DNA of 34,519 nucleotides, from NCBI GenBank assembly GCA_018062105.1, contig JAGOSV010000007.1, positions 34,533 through 69,051 on the forward strand, read 5' to 3'. Shown piece after piece: positions 23,234 to 31,662 of this stretch. A program made the translations under genes and the position numbers. Below the pieces are notes generated by a model. The model was not told the origin of the DNA. It worked only from the letters and a program-made list of their open reading frames with translations, and searched no databases. This DNA is from Sterolibacterium sp. (GTDB taxonomy: Bacteria > Pseudomonadota > Gammaproteobacteria > Burkholderiales > Rhodocyclaceae). Within the stretch, counting starts at the first letter, position 1. Each line of letters begins with the position of its first letter.

Positions 23234-24799
23234 ATGTGGACATGGTTGCGTCGATGGCTGGGAAGGTCTGGTTCGGCTGTAGTGGCGGATCAGGCAGTTG
23301 CTGCCCGTGAAGTGGCTGCGCCCGACCTGGCCGTGCCGGAGGCACCGGCAGCCGATGTCGTGGTGGCTACGGAGGTGTATCAGGGGGTTGAGGGAGTTGA
23401 AACGCTGCAAATGCCGCAGACGATGGCGCGCGAGGCGGTGGCATCTGGTGGTGGCCGTTCTTTTGTGCGGCGTTATCCGGTTCTGGGGCGTGATGAGCGG
23501 ATTGCTGGTTATTTGTTTGGCTTGCCTGAAAAACTGCAGCAGCGTGCTCAGGAGGCAGCGGCAGACCTGCGCCGCAGTTATGATGACATCCTGCTGCGTA
23601 GTCTGGTTGGGCTGAACGACGCAGCCATGAATCCGGATCAGGATGCTCTTCTGGGGCAGCGCCTGGCCTTCGTGCAGTTGTCGGAAGCGGTTCTCGATCA
23701 TCCGCTACTGACCCGTTTGCCACGGGAGCATACGGTGTTGATCCTGTCTCCGGTGGCCGGTGCGGGCGGGCCCTCGCCCCGGCTGGAAGCACGGCTGGCG
23801 CAATTGCACGAGCAAGGATATGTCTGGGGCTGGAGCCTGCGACGCACCTTGCTGGCAGAGGCAGGCGCCGCTGCATGGCTGGCACTGGCCGGGCAGGGGG
23901 ATCATGTGCAGATCGAGTTTTCCGGGTTTGATGGCATGGAAATCCGGACGCTGCTGAAAACGCTGGCGACCCGACCGGATGGGCAGGAGGCGGCGATCGG
24001 GACAGCACCGGGGATGGGGCGGGCACTGAAAGCGGGCAGCCGGCCGTATCTGATGGCCAGCCAGTTGGCCAGCCATGATGAATTTCGTTTGTGCTTCAAG
24101 AGTGACTTCGATTTTTTTGCTGGAGGCTTCGTTCGTCATTTCGAGGGCTGGCAGCCGCCAAAGACAGACATCAATCGCCTGCATGTCCTCGAGATGCTCA
24201 ACTTGCTGCGTAGCGGTGAGGACTCCCGCATCATTGCCGAGCGGCTGGGGCGCGATCCGGTATTGACCTTCAAGATGCTGCGGTATCTCAATTCACCGGC
24301 CCTGGGGCTGCTCACGGCCGTCAACAGCATCGACAAGGCGCTGACCATCCTGGGGCGGGAGCGTTTTTATCGCTGGCTGTCGTTGCTGCTGTTCGATGTC
24401 AAGGCACCCGGGTTTCGTGAACGCCTGCTGACGGAACAGGCCTTGTCGCGCGCCCGCTTCCTTGAAAGCCTGGCTGGGCTTGGCCGGATTCCTGCCAGGA
24501 AGGATGCTTTGTTCATTACGGGCCTGTTTTCCATGCTTGATCTGTTGCTGGGGCAGCCGCTCGAAACTGTGTTGCAGCAGACCCAGCTGGAGGCCGGGAT
24601 TCATGATGCCCTGCTGGGGCGGCCAGGTTTGCTGGGAGAGGCGTTGCAGCTGGCCATGGCGGTGGAAGAGGCCGACGAAGAGGTTCTGGAGCGGCTGGCG
24701 CAGCGTTGCGGGCTGGAGGCCGCACAGGTTACCCGCTGTTCGGTGGCGGCTCTGGCCTGGGCTCATGAGGTTTCGTCGGCGCAGGATCGCCCGACATGA
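23234..24799 (+). CDS. Degenerate EAL-HDOD signalling protein
   Basis: A 521-residue protein. After a basic N-terminus and an Ala/Val-rich linker (about 15-75) comes an EAL-like region (about 80-290) that begins FVRRYPVLGRDERIAGYLFGL, the pattern of YuxH-type proteins; the catalytic EAL and other metal-binding motifs are missing, so c-di-GMP hydrolysis is unlikely. The C-terminal HDOD domain (about 305-500) shows IIAERLGRDPVLTFKMLRYLNSPALGL, INSIDKALTILGRERFYRWLSLLLF-type helices and LFITGLFSMLDLLLG. HDOD lacks the HD-phosphohydrolase residues and usually mediates signalling interactions. It is convergent with hprK with only 17 nt between stops. Signal and partner are unknown. Confidence 0.85.
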   Translation: MWTWLRRWLGRSGSAVVADQAVAAREVAAPDLAVPEAPAADVVVATEVYQGVEGVETLQMPQTMAREAVASGGGRSFVRRYPVLGRDERIAGYLFGLPEKLQQRAQEAAADLRRSYDDILLRSLVGLNDAAMNPDQDALLGQRLAFVQLSEAVLDHPLLTRLPREHTVLILSPVAGAGGPSPRLEARLAQLHEQGYVWGWSLRRTLLAEAGAAAWLALAGQGDHVQIEFSGFDGMEIRTLLKTLATRPDGQEAAIGTAPGMGRALKAGSRPYLMASQLASHDEFRLCFKSDFDFFAGGFVRHFEGWQPPKTDINRLHVLEMLNLLRSGEDSRIIAERLGRDPVLTFKMLRYLNSPALGLLTAVNSIDKALTILGRERFYRWLSLLLFDVKAPGFRERLLTEQALSRARFLESLAGLGRIPARKDALFITGLFSMLDLLLGQPLETVLQQTQLEAGIHDALLGRPGLLGEALQLAMAVEEADEEVLERLAQRCGLEAAQVTRCSVAALAWAHEVSSAQDRPT

Positions 24800-24816
24800 G
24801 GCAGCGGCTGGCCGGC

Positions 24817-25755
24817 TCAGAAGTTTTCGCTGCTCAGGGCCTGTTGCTGGCGATCGAGGAATTCTTGCATGTTGTCGATGCCACGGAATTGCAGGATGGT
24901 CGAGCGCACGGCGGCCTCGAGGAGAACGGCGAGGTTACGGCCGGCAGCCACCGGAATGGAGACTTTGCGGATGGGCACGCCGAGGATGGTTTCGGCCTGG
25001 GCATCCAGTGGCAGACGCGCCGCTTCAGGGACGCCGGCCTGCGGTTTTTGCAGGTGTACGACGAGCTTCAGTTTCATCTTGCGACGGCAGGCCGTTTCGC
25101 CAAAGATGGTGCGGATGTTGAGCAGACCCAGGCCACGGACTTCGAGAAAGTCGCGCAGCAGCTCCGGACAGCGCCCTTCCAGGGTGTCTTGTGACAGGCG
25201 GGCGACTTCGACGACATCGTCGGCGACCAGGCCGTGATTGCGTGAGATGAGCTCGAGCGCCAGTTCGCTCTTGCCGACGCCGGACTCTCCGGTAATCAGT
25301 ACGCCCAAGCCCAGCACATCCATGAACACGCCGTGCAGCGAGGCGGTTTCAGCCAGCTGGCGAGCCAGATAGAGGCGTAGTGCATCGATGATCGTGGCGG
25401 AGGAGAGCGGGGTGCGGAACAGCGGGGTTTCGCTGCGCTGACAGAGTTCGTGCAACACGGGCGGCAGTTCGCAGCCGTCGGCCACAATCAGCGCTGGTGG
25501 CCGGGCGGAGATGATCTCGACCAGATGGTGATTGATCCGCTCTTCCTGACGTCCTTGTGCCCAGCGGATTTCTGGTACGCCCAGTACCTGGATGCGGCTG
25601 GGATAGATCAGGTTGAGGTGGCCAACGAGGTCGGCGGGTGAGACATCCAGCTGCTTGACGGAAATGGGCTCGTCCATCGAGCCGCAGATCCACTCCAGAT
25701 GGAGCCGCTCGCGGTTGAGCTCAAATAGCCGGGCGACGATCAGGGGCTGCTGCAT
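24817..25755 (-). CDS. hprK: HPr kinase/phosphorylase
   Basis: A 312-residue bifunctional enzyme that phosphorylates and dephosphorylates HPr on serine. Visible are the N-terminal domain with IQVLG and ADGCELPPVL, the P-loop GESGVGKS (156-163) preceded by the catalytic-region HGVFMDV (H141), and the family signature EVRGLGLLNIRTIFG with the capping/K3-loop region after it. The start at 25755 (MQQPLIVARLFE) fits the family; it overlaps the ptsN end by 35 nt. It ends the long core operon. The usual betaproteobacterial neighbours rapZ and ptsH do not follow. Confidence 0.92.
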   Translation of the reverse strand: MQQPLIVARLFELNRERLHLEWICGSMDEPISVKQLDVSPADLVGHLNLIYPSRIQVLGVPEIRWAQGRQEERINHHLVEIISARPPALIVADGCELPPVLHELCQRSETPLFRTPLSSATIIDALRLYLARQLAETASLHGVFMDVLGLGVLITGESGVGKSELALELISRNHGLVADDVVEVARLSQDTLEGRCPELLRDFLEVRGLGLLNIRTIFGETACRRKMKLKLVVHLQKPQAGVPEAARLPLDAQAETILGVPIRKVSIPVAAGRNLAVLLEAAVRSTILQFRGIDNMQEFLDRQQQALSSENF

Positions 25756-26209
25756 CGGCCTGCCAGTTCGTGAAGAGGGTGTGGGCGGTCGGGGCATCCG
25801 CTACGGTGGCCAGTTGTTCGCGTAGATTGCGGTCGGAGAACATCTGGGCCAGCTCGGAGAGGAGTTGCAGATGACGCTCGTTGGCGGCTTCGGGAACCAG
25901 CAGGGCAAAGACCAGCTGTACCGGTTTGCCGTCAGGGGAATCGAACTGAACCGGGGTGGCCAGGCGCATGAAGCCCCCTACTGCTTCCTTGAGCCCCTTG
26001 AGGCGGCCGTGCGGGATGGCGATTCCCTGCCCCAGGCCCGTCGAGCCCAGCCGTTCGCGGGCGAACAGCGTGTCATAGACGGTGCTGCGGGCAATGCCGT
26101 AGCGATTTTCAAAAAGGAGCCCAGCCTGCTCGAAAACACGCTTCTTGCTGCTGGCTTCGAGGTCGAGCAGGATGTTGTCGGGTGAAAGGAGTTTGGCAAT
26201 CTGGTTCAT
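25721..26209 (-). CDS. ptsN: Nitrogen PTS EIIA (PtsN)
   Basis: A 162-residue EIIA-Ntr protein that accepts phosphate from NPr/HPr and regulates potassium, nitrogen and envelope functions by binding partners. The phospho-histidine is H67 in GIAIPHGR, with LFARERLGSTGLG before it and QLVFALLVPEAANERHLQLLSELAQMF after it, all typical. The chosen ATG gives the normal length (MNQIAKLLSPDNILLDL); the frame extends 23 codons upstream into the regulatory gap. It sits in the canonical rpoN-hpf-ptsN-hprK order. Confidence 0.93.
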   Translation of the reverse strand: MNQIAKLLSPDNILLDLEASSKKRVFEQAGLLFENRYGIARSTVYDTLFARERLGSTGLGQGIAIPHGRLKGLKEAVGGFMRLATPVQFDSPDGKPVQLVFALLVPEAANERHLQLLSELAQMFSDRNLREQLATVADAPTAHTLFTNWQADAAAPDRRPAI

Positions 26210-26247
26210 CTGGGTGGGTGCAACGGCAGCGTCACCGCCTGTCAGAG

Positions 26248-26283
26248 GGAGCGAAGTATACCCCCTTCGCTCCAACACTTGAA
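26248..26283 (-). promoter_or_regulatory. Candidate ptsN-hprK promoter with 9-bp hairpin
   Basis: In the 110-nt gap between hpf and ptsN the - strand shows TTCAAG (26278-26283), a 17-bp spacer and TATACT (26255-26260). A perfect inverted repeat, GGAGCGAAG (26248-26256) and CTTCGCTCC (26265-26273), spans the -10 and spacer with an 8-nt loop. It may be an operator for an internal promoter, or an RNA hairpin in a longer transcript. The -35 is poor. Confidence 0.4.
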
Positions 26284-26319
26284 CGGTGGCTGCCGGGCAC
26301 GGGATGACCTAATTCGACC

Positions 26320-26640
26320 TTACTCGACGGTTTCGCGCTTCTGGCTGGTGTGGGCGTGGCTGGAGACCTTTTCCTTGTGCTTGACGACTTGCCGGTCGAG
26401 CTTGTCGGCCAGGGTGTCGATGGCGGCGTACAGGTCGGATTCGATGCTGTCGGCGTGGATGGCTTTGCCCTTGACCTGCAGGGTGACATCCGCCTTGTGC
26501 TGCAGTTTGTCGACGGAGAGGACGACGTGGATGCTGGTGACGTTGTCGAAATGCCGGATCACCCGGTCGAGCTTGGTCTTGACGTATTCGTTGATGGCTG
26601 GCGTGACTTCCACATGATGACCCGTGATGTTGAGATTCAT
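26320..26640 (-). CDS. hpf: Ribosome hibernation promoting factor
   Basis: A 106-residue short-form HPF/YfiA protein that binds the 30S subunit and helps make inactive ribosome dimers in stationary phase. It begins MNLNITGHHVEVTPAINEYV and carries KLDRVIRHFDNVTSIHVVLSVDK and AIHADSIESDLYAAIDTLADKLDRQVVKHKEK, typical of the family. AAGGAG precedes the ATG at good distance; the frame continuing upstream to 27012 is noise. It has the standard position after rpoN. Confidence 0.93.
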   Translation of the reverse strand: MNLNITGHHVEVTPAINEYVKTKLDRVIRHFDNVTSIHVVLSVDKLQHKADVTLQVKGKAIHADSIESDLYAAIDTLADKLDRQVVKHKEKVSSHAHTSQKRETVE

Positions 26641-26689
26641 GATGGCTCCTTGCAGGTGACGCTGGGTGGATAAAATGGCAACCTGCACT

Positions 26690-28168
26690 TTACAGGGATT
26701 TGCGCAGGTTGGCCGGGGGAATGTTGAGGGACTCGCGATATTTGGCGACGGTGCGACGTGCCACGACGATGCCTTGCTGACCGAGCAAGTCGGCCATGCG
26801 GGCATCGGAGAGGGGCTTGCGGCCATTTTCTTCGCTGACCAGTTGTTTGATGAGTGCGCGGATGGCGGTGGATGAGGCAACCCCGCCCGCTTCCGTGGCG
26901 ACATGGCTGCCGAAAAAATATTTGAGCTCGAAGATGCCCCGCGGTGTGGCCATGTATTTTTGTGTTGTGACGCGGGAAATGGTCGATTCGTGCAGTTCCA
27001 GGATTTCGGCAATTTCGCGCAGGGTCAAGGGGCGCATGGCCACTTCGCCGTGGTCGAGAAAGGCTTGCTGGCGGTCGACGATGGCTTGCGAGACGCGCTG
27101 GATGGTGTCGAAACGCTGGCGGATGTTGCGGATCAGCCAGCGTGCTTCCTGTAGCTGGCCGGATAACCCCTGGCCGGCGCTGCCGCTGCGATTCTTTTGC
27201 AGCATGCCGGCATACAGCCGGTTGATGCGCAGGCGGGGCACGGCCTCCTGATTGAGGCTGGCCACCCAGCGACCACGTTGCTGGCGAACGACGACATCCG
27301 GCACGATATAACGGGTGTCGATGGGGGCGTACTGGGCACCGGGACGGGGATTCAGCGAGCAGATCAGGGCGTGGGCATCGCGCAGTGCCTCATCGTTGCA
27401 CTTGAGTGCCTTTTTAAGGCGGGCAAAATCCCGCGCGGCCAGCAGTTCCAGATGTTCGCCGACCAGTTTCAGTGCCAGGGTACGGGTAGCGGAGGCAGGA
27501 TGGGTCTGGAGTTGCAGTGTCAGACATTCCTGCGGGCTGCGTGCGCCTACGCCGGGTGGGTCGAGGCTTTGCAGGCGGCGCAGGGCGATGGCGAGTTCGT
27601 CACGGACGGTTTCGCGCTCTTCGTCCGTGGCCTCGTCGGTCAGCAGGACATCCAGCAGATCGTCGAGAGGTTGCGCCAGATAGCCGTCTTCGTCCAGGGC
27701 ATCGAGCAGGAAGCGCACCCCTTCGCGCTCGTGATCCATGAGCTGCATCAGGCCCAGCTGCCCTTGCAGATGCTCATGCAGCGAGATTTCGGCCTTCTGG
27801 TATTCGGTGAAGTCCGTGTCGTCTTGCTCGCCATCGCTGCGCGAGGTGTTGTGACGCGCTTCGCTACCCCATTCATGCTCGATGGACAGATCGGATTCGT
27901 CGAATGTGGCACTGTTCTCGTCATGACCGCCGGCCGAGGTATCCGGGGTGGCTTCCTGGGTAGTGGCGGGCGCATCGAACCCCGTGGCAAGATGAGGCAA
28001 GACAGTTTCGGCAGGCTCGATCTGCTCCAGCATCGGGTTGCTTTGCAGCGCCTGTTCGACTTCCTGGTTCAGTTCCAGCGTCGATAGCTGTAACAGCCGG
28101 ATGGCTTGTTGCAGCTGGGGGGTCAGCGCGAGGTGCTGGGTGGTTTTGAGCTGGAGCGTCTGTTTCAT
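26690..28168 (-). CDS. rpoN: RNA polymerase sigma-54 factor
   Basis: A 492-residue sigma-54. Region I is Gln/Leu-rich (LALTPQLQQAIRLLQLSTLELNQEVEQAL) and contacts activators. An acidic region II (about 60-130) follows, then the core-binding domain, the HTH (LTLREIAEILELHESTISRVT) and the C-terminal RpoN box ARRTVAKYRE that reads the -24 element. Length is normal. It directs nitrogen- and motility-type promoters with AAA+ activators. It lies 60 nt after lptB and 49 nt before hpf. Confidence 0.97.
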   Translation of the reverse strand: MKQTLQLKTTQHLALTPQLQQAIRLLQLSTLELNQEVEQALQSNPMLEQIEPAETVLPHLATGFDAPATTQEATPDTSAGGHDENSATFDESDLSIEHEWGSEARHNTSRSDGEQDDTDFTEYQKAEISLHEHLQGQLGLMQLMDHEREGVRFLLDALDEDGYLAQPLDDLLDVLLTDEATDEERETVRDELAIALRRLQSLDPPGVGARSPQECLTLQLQTHPASATRTLALKLVGEHLELLAARDFARLKKALKCNDEALRDAHALICSLNPRPGAQYAPIDTRYIVPDVVVRQQRGRWVASLNQEAVPRLRINRLYAGMLQKNRSGSAGQGLSGQLQEARWLIRNIRQRFDTIQRVSQAIVDRQQAFLDHGEVAMRPLTLREIAEILELHESTISRVTTQKYMATPRGIFELKYFFGSHVATEAGGVASSTAIRALIKQLVSEENGRKPLSDARMADLLGQQGIVVARRTVAKYRESLNIPPANLRKSL

Positions 28169-28228
28169 GTTCCGGCGGCAGGATGTCGCAATGCAGAGAG
28201 CGGATTTCTGGGGACGGGAAACCGGTAG

Positions 28229-28978
28229 TTACATGCGGAAGTTTTCGCCAAGATAAATCCTGCGCACACTTTCATTATAGACAATCTCGTCTGGCCGCCC
28301 GGAGGCCAGCACGGATCCTTCGTTGATGATGGTGGCGCGGTCGCAGATGCCCAGGGTTTCGCGCACATTGTGGTCGGTGATGAGTACACCGATGCCACGT
28401 TCCTTGAGGAAGCCGATGATTTTCTGGATGTCGATGACGGCGATGGGATCGACACCGGCGAAGGGCTCGTCGAGCAGGATGAAGCGCGGGTTGTTGGCCA
28501 GTGCCCGGGCAATCTCGACCCGCCGCCGTTCACCGCCGGACAAGGATATTGACGGGTTGTCGCGCAGATGGGTGATGTGCAGCTCCTGTAGCAGCTCATC
28601 GAGGCGTTGTTCGATCGCACCCTTGTCCAGTTTTTGTAATTCGAGCACGGCGCGGATGTTGTCGGCCACGCTGAGTTTGCGAAAGACGGAGTTTTCCTGT
28701 GGCAGGTAGGATAGGCCCAGGCGGGCGCGGCGGTGGATGGGCAGATGGGTGAGCGAGATGTGCTCCGGAGTCCCCGGCGTCGTTTCTGTCTCCAGGCGGA
28801 TTTCACCTCCGTCTGCCGCCACCAGGCCGACGATCATGTAAAAGCAGGTGGTCTTGCCAGCACCATTTGGCCCCAGCAGGCCGACCACTTCGCCGCTGCC
28901 CACATCGAACGAGACATCCTTGACGACGCTGCGCGCCTTGTACTTCTTGCGCAGACCGGCAACACTCAGCTTACTCAT
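28229..28978 (-). CDS. lptB: LPS export ABC transporter ATPase
   Basis: A 249-residue ATPase that powers lipopolysaccharide extraction with LptF/LptG. Seen are Walker [28 protein letters not shown] (the typical LptB Q-loop region), signature [15 protein letters not shown], Walker [15 protein letters not shown] and the [10 protein letters not shown] switch histidine. Its start overlaps the recX end by 8 nt. The usual upstream genes lptC and lptA are replaced by recA-recX. Confidence 0.97.
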   Translation of the reverse strand: MSKLSVAGLRKKYKARSVVKDVSFDVGSGEVVGLLGPNGAGKTTCFYMIVGLVAADGGEIRLETETTPGTPEHISLTHLPIHRRARLGLSYLPQENSVFRKLSVADNIRAVLELQKLDKGAIEQRLDELLQELHITHLRDNPSISLSGGERRRVEIARALANNPRFILLDEPFAGVDPIAVIDIQKIIGFLKERGIGVLITDHNVRETLGICDRATIINEGSVLASGRPDEIVYNESVRRIYLGENFRM

Positions 28979-29555
28979 GATGTTCTTTCTCTTTCCTGGC
29001 GGCTTCTTTTGCTTCCTTCAGGACGCTGCGGATGATGTCGCTGGAGAAGCCTCGCCCCTGCAGAAAGCGCGCCTGCCGTCCCCACTCACGCAGATCGGCG
29101 GGTGGTGCCGGGAACTTGTTGCGCCAGACGGTTTGCGCGCGTTGCCGTTCCTGGCCGATGTCTTCCTGGGCCAGGCTCGAGGCGATGAGTGTTTCGTCGA
29201 TGCCGCGTGCCCGCAGGTCGCGCGATAGCCGTGCCACACCGAACCGCGCGGCACGGCTGCGGACATAGGCTTCGGCCGCGCGGCGGTCAGACAGCAGCCC
29301 CAGTTGTTCGAGCTGGTCGAGCACTCCGGCGATTTCTCCAGCTATTTCCTGCGCCGGCGGAATTGCTGATGTGGCTTCCTGCAGCCCGGCATCCTCGTCG
29401 GTGTCATGATCCGGCGCGCTGGCGGCGGCTTCTTCCATCAGTCGGGTCATGAGTTTCTGGCTGAGCTCATGGCGACTGTAATCGCGCCGCGCCAGCAGGC
29501 GGATGGCGCGGCTGCGTAGTTGCGTGACGCGGGAGGGAGCCTTGCCGGCGGGCAT
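28971..29555 (-). CDS. recX: RecA regulator RecX
   Basis: A 194-residue RecX protein that limits RecA filament growth. The three-helix repeats are visible: [62 protein letters not shown] and [20 protein letters not shown]. Between the first two repeats an acidic/Ala-rich insert of about 40 residues makes it longer than the usual 150-165. It follows recA by 10 nt and overlaps lptB by 8 nt. Confidence 0.92.
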   Translation of the reverse strand: MPAGKAPSRVTQLRSRAIRLLARRDYSRHELSQKLMTRLMEEAAASAPDHDTDEDAGLQEATSAIPPAQEIAGEIAGVLDQLEQLGLLSDRRAAEAYVRSRAARFGVARLSRDLRARGIDETLIASSLAQEDIGQERQRAQTVWRNKFPAPPADLREWGRQARFLQGRGFSSDIIRSVLKEAKEAARKEKEHHE

Positions 29556-29565
29556 GGCAGCCAGC

Positions 29566-30591
29566 TCAGGCTTCGTCCGTTCCTTCAGGGGTCGTCAACG
29601 CCATCACCCCCACGGCAGCTCGTACCTTGTTCTCGATTTCGCGGGCCAGTGCCGGATGTTCGCGCAGGTATTCGCGTGAGTTATCGCGCCCCTGGCCGAT
29701 TTTTTCGCCACCGTAGGCATACCAGGCACCGGATTTTTCGATGATCTTGTGCTCCACGCCCAGGTCGATGATTTCACCACCGCGCGAAATGCCTTCGCCA
29801 TAGAGGATGTCGAAATGGGCTTCGCGGAAGGGCGGTGCTACCTTGTTCTTGACGACCTTGACCTTGGTTTCGTTGCCGATCACCTCGTCGTTCTTCTTGA
29901 TCGCGCCGGTGCGGCGGATGTCGAGGCGTACCGAGGCATAGAACTTCAGTGCGTTGCCGCCGGTGGTGGTTTCCGGGCTGCCAAACATGACACCGATCTT
30001 CATGCGGATCTGGTTGATGAAGATCACCAGGGTGTTGGTGCGCTTGATGTTGCCGGTCAGTTTGCGCAGTGCCTGGCTCATCAGGCGGGCCTGCAGGCCG
30101 GGCAGCTGGTCACCCATCTCACCCTCGATTTCTGCACGCGGCACCAAGGCTGCCACGGAGTCGATGACGACGATATCGACACCGCCCGAGCGCACCAGCA
30201 TGTCGGTGATTTCCAGCGCCTGCTCGCCGGTATCCGGCTGGGAGATCAGCATGTCACCGACATTCACGCCGAGCTTGCCGGCGTAGATTGGATCGAGCGC
30301 GTTTTCTGCATCGATGTAGGCGGCAATCCCGCCAGCCTTCTGGATTTCAGCGACGACGTGCAGGCAGAGAGTGGTCTTGCCGGAAGACTCCGGGCCGTAG
30401 ATTTCGACGACACGGCCGCGCGGCAGGCCGCCGACCCCTAGTGCCAGATCAAGCCCGAGCGAGCCGGTGGATACCGTCTGCAGATCATTCTCGATCTGCG
30501 ATTCGCCCATTTTCATGATCGAGCCCTTGCCGAACTGCTTTTCGATCTGGGCCAGCGCAGCTTGCAATGCCTTGCTCTTGTTGTCGTCCAT
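29566..30591 (-). CDS. recA: Recombinase RecA
   Basis: A 341-residue recombinase. Walker [19 protein letters not shown], the Walker B strand [14 protein letters not shown], loop L1 region [23 protein letters not shown], and loop L2 region [20 protein letters not shown] are intact, as is the C-terminal acidic tail. GAGGAA lies upstream of the ATG with good spacing. The 32 nt between cinA and recA show no CTGT-N8-ACAG LexA site, so any SOS control must come from further upstream. Confidence 0.98.
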   Translation of the reverse strand: MDDNKSKALQAALAQIEKQFGKGSIMKMGESQIENDLQTVSTGSLGLDLALGVGGLPRGRVVEIYGPESSGKTTLCLHVVAEIQKAGGIAAYIDAENALDPIYAGKLGVNVGDMLISQPDTGEQALEITDMLVRSGGVDIVVIDSVAALVPRAEIEGEMGDQLPGLQARLMSQALRKLTGNIKRTNTLVIFINQIRMKIGVMFGSPETTTGGNALKFYASVRLDIRRTGAIKKNDEVIGNETKVKVVKNKVAPPFREAHFDILYGEGISRGGEIIDLGVEHKIIEKSGAWYAYGGEKIGQGRDNSREYLREHPALAREIENKVRAAVGVMALTTPEGTDEA

Positions 30592-30623
30592 CGTCGTATT
30601 TCCTCACAAAAAATCGTGCTGGA

Positions 30624-31139
30624 TTATGGCATAGCTTGTTGGCAACCCAGCAGCGCCAGCAGCCCGTTGAGGGCATGGATGATGGCGGCTTGCTGTACGG
30701 TATGGCGGTCGCCGTCGAAGTGGCAGGTTGTGGTGATGGGGAATGAGTCCGCCAGGCACCAGCCGAAGCACACCGTGCCGACGGGTTTGTCGGTGGTGCT
30801 GCCGCCGGGGCCGGCGATGCCGCTGACGGCCAGGCTCACCTGGGCGCGGCCATGGCTGCGGCTCAGGGCACCGCGCGTCATTTCGTCCACGACGGCTTCG
30901 CTGACGGCACCGTGTTGTTGCAGGGTAGCCGGCAGAACGCCCAGCAGGTACTGTTTGGATTCGTTGGAATAGGTGATGAAACCGCACTCGAACCAGGCTG
31001 AGCTGCCGGCGGTGGCCGTGATGAGGGCGGCGATGCCGCCGCCGGTGCAGGATTCGGCGCAGGCCAGTCGCAGCTGGTGCTGTACCAGGGCGTGGCCGAC
31101 GCGGGCGGAAAGTTCGAGCAGCGCCGGTGAATGGTTCAT
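30624..31139 (-). CDS. pncC: CinA-C/PncC-type NMN amidohydrolase
   Basis: A 171-residue stand-alone CinA C-terminal domain, the family that hydrolyses nicotinamide mononucleotide amide in pyridine-nucleotide recycling. The signature ACAESCTGGGIAALITATAGSS contains the catalytic serine, followed by GFITYSNESKQYLLGV and AVSGIAGPGGSTTDKPVGTV, all characteristic. The N-terminal molybdopterin-like domain of full CinA is absent. It sits directly before recA, a placement common in bacteria, and starts 4 nt after the pgpA stop. Confidence 0.9.
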   Translation of the reverse strand: MNHSPALLELSARVGHALVQHQLRLACAESCTGGGIAALITATAGSSAWFECGFITYSNESKQYLLGVLPATLQQHGAVSEAVVDEMTRGALSRSHGRAQVSLAVSGIAGPGGSTTDKPVGTVCFGWCLADSFPITTTCHFDGDRHTVQQAAIIHALNGLLALLGCQQAMP

Positions 31140-31143
31140 GACA

Positions 31144-31662
31144 TTACCCGCCGGAGCCGAGGCCGGGCAGGGTCAGACGGGCGGCTTGCAGTGCCAGCAA
31201 GGTGTAGGCGGCCGCCACGACATCGTCCATCATTACACCAAAGCCGTTTTTCATTTTCAGGTCGAACCAGCGGGCCGGGGACGGTTTGATGATGTCGAAA
31301 AAACGAAAGAGGAAGAAGGCGGCGCATTGCCACAGCAGCCCTGCTGGCGCGAGAAACAGCACGCACCAGAAGGGGACGATTTCATCCCAGACGATGGCGC
31401 CGTGGTCGGCAACGCCCAGGGCGCGGCCGGTGCGGTCGCAGGCCAGCACGCCATAGGCAAGGGCAGCGGCGAGGAACAGTGCGAAGGGTAGATCGCCCGG
31501 TAGCAGCTGGCGCAGCAGTGGATAGACAAGCCAGGCGAAGAGAGTGCCGGCTGTTCCCGAAGCCCATGGCGACAGGCCACTGCCCAGGCCACAGGCGAAG
31601 AAATGATGCGGCGAGCGGAACAGGAAAGCCCAGGGGGGCGGTGGGTTTTTCTTGATCTTCAT
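31144..31662 (-). CDS. pgpA: Phosphatidylglycerophosphatase A
   Basis: A 172-residue inner-membrane phosphatase that makes phosphatidylglycerol. Motifs: FFACGLGSGLSPWASGTAGTLFAWL, DHGAIVWDEIVPFW with catalytic-region acids, FFLFRFFDIIKPSPARWFD and GFGVMMDDVVAAAYTL. Start at 31662 is set by the ATGA overlap with thiL; a longer frame to 31773 lies inside thiL. It overlaps thiL by 4 nt, so translation is likely coupled. Confidence 0.92.
   Translation of the reverse strand: MKIKKNPPPPWAFLFRSPHHFFACGLGSGLSPWASGTAGTLFAWLVYPLLRQLLPGDLPFALFLAAALAYGVLACDRTGRALGVADHGAIVWDEIVPFWCVLFLAPAGLLWQCAAFFLFRFFDIIKPSPARWFDLKMKNGFGVMMDDVVAAAYTLLALQAARLTLPGLGSGG

Noticed and set aside
26641-27012. Upstream extension of the hpf frame
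   Set aside because: Reads through the rpoN 3' end in another frame; the ATG at 26640 has an AAGGAG site and the correct family N-terminus.
27197-28087. 296-codon + strand frame opposite rpoN
   Set aside because: Antisense shadow; rpoN is complete with all signature motifs on the - strand.
30592-30720. LexA box upstream of recA
   Set aside because: Only half-site-like CTGT or ACAG words are present; no CTGT-N8-ACAG pair was found.
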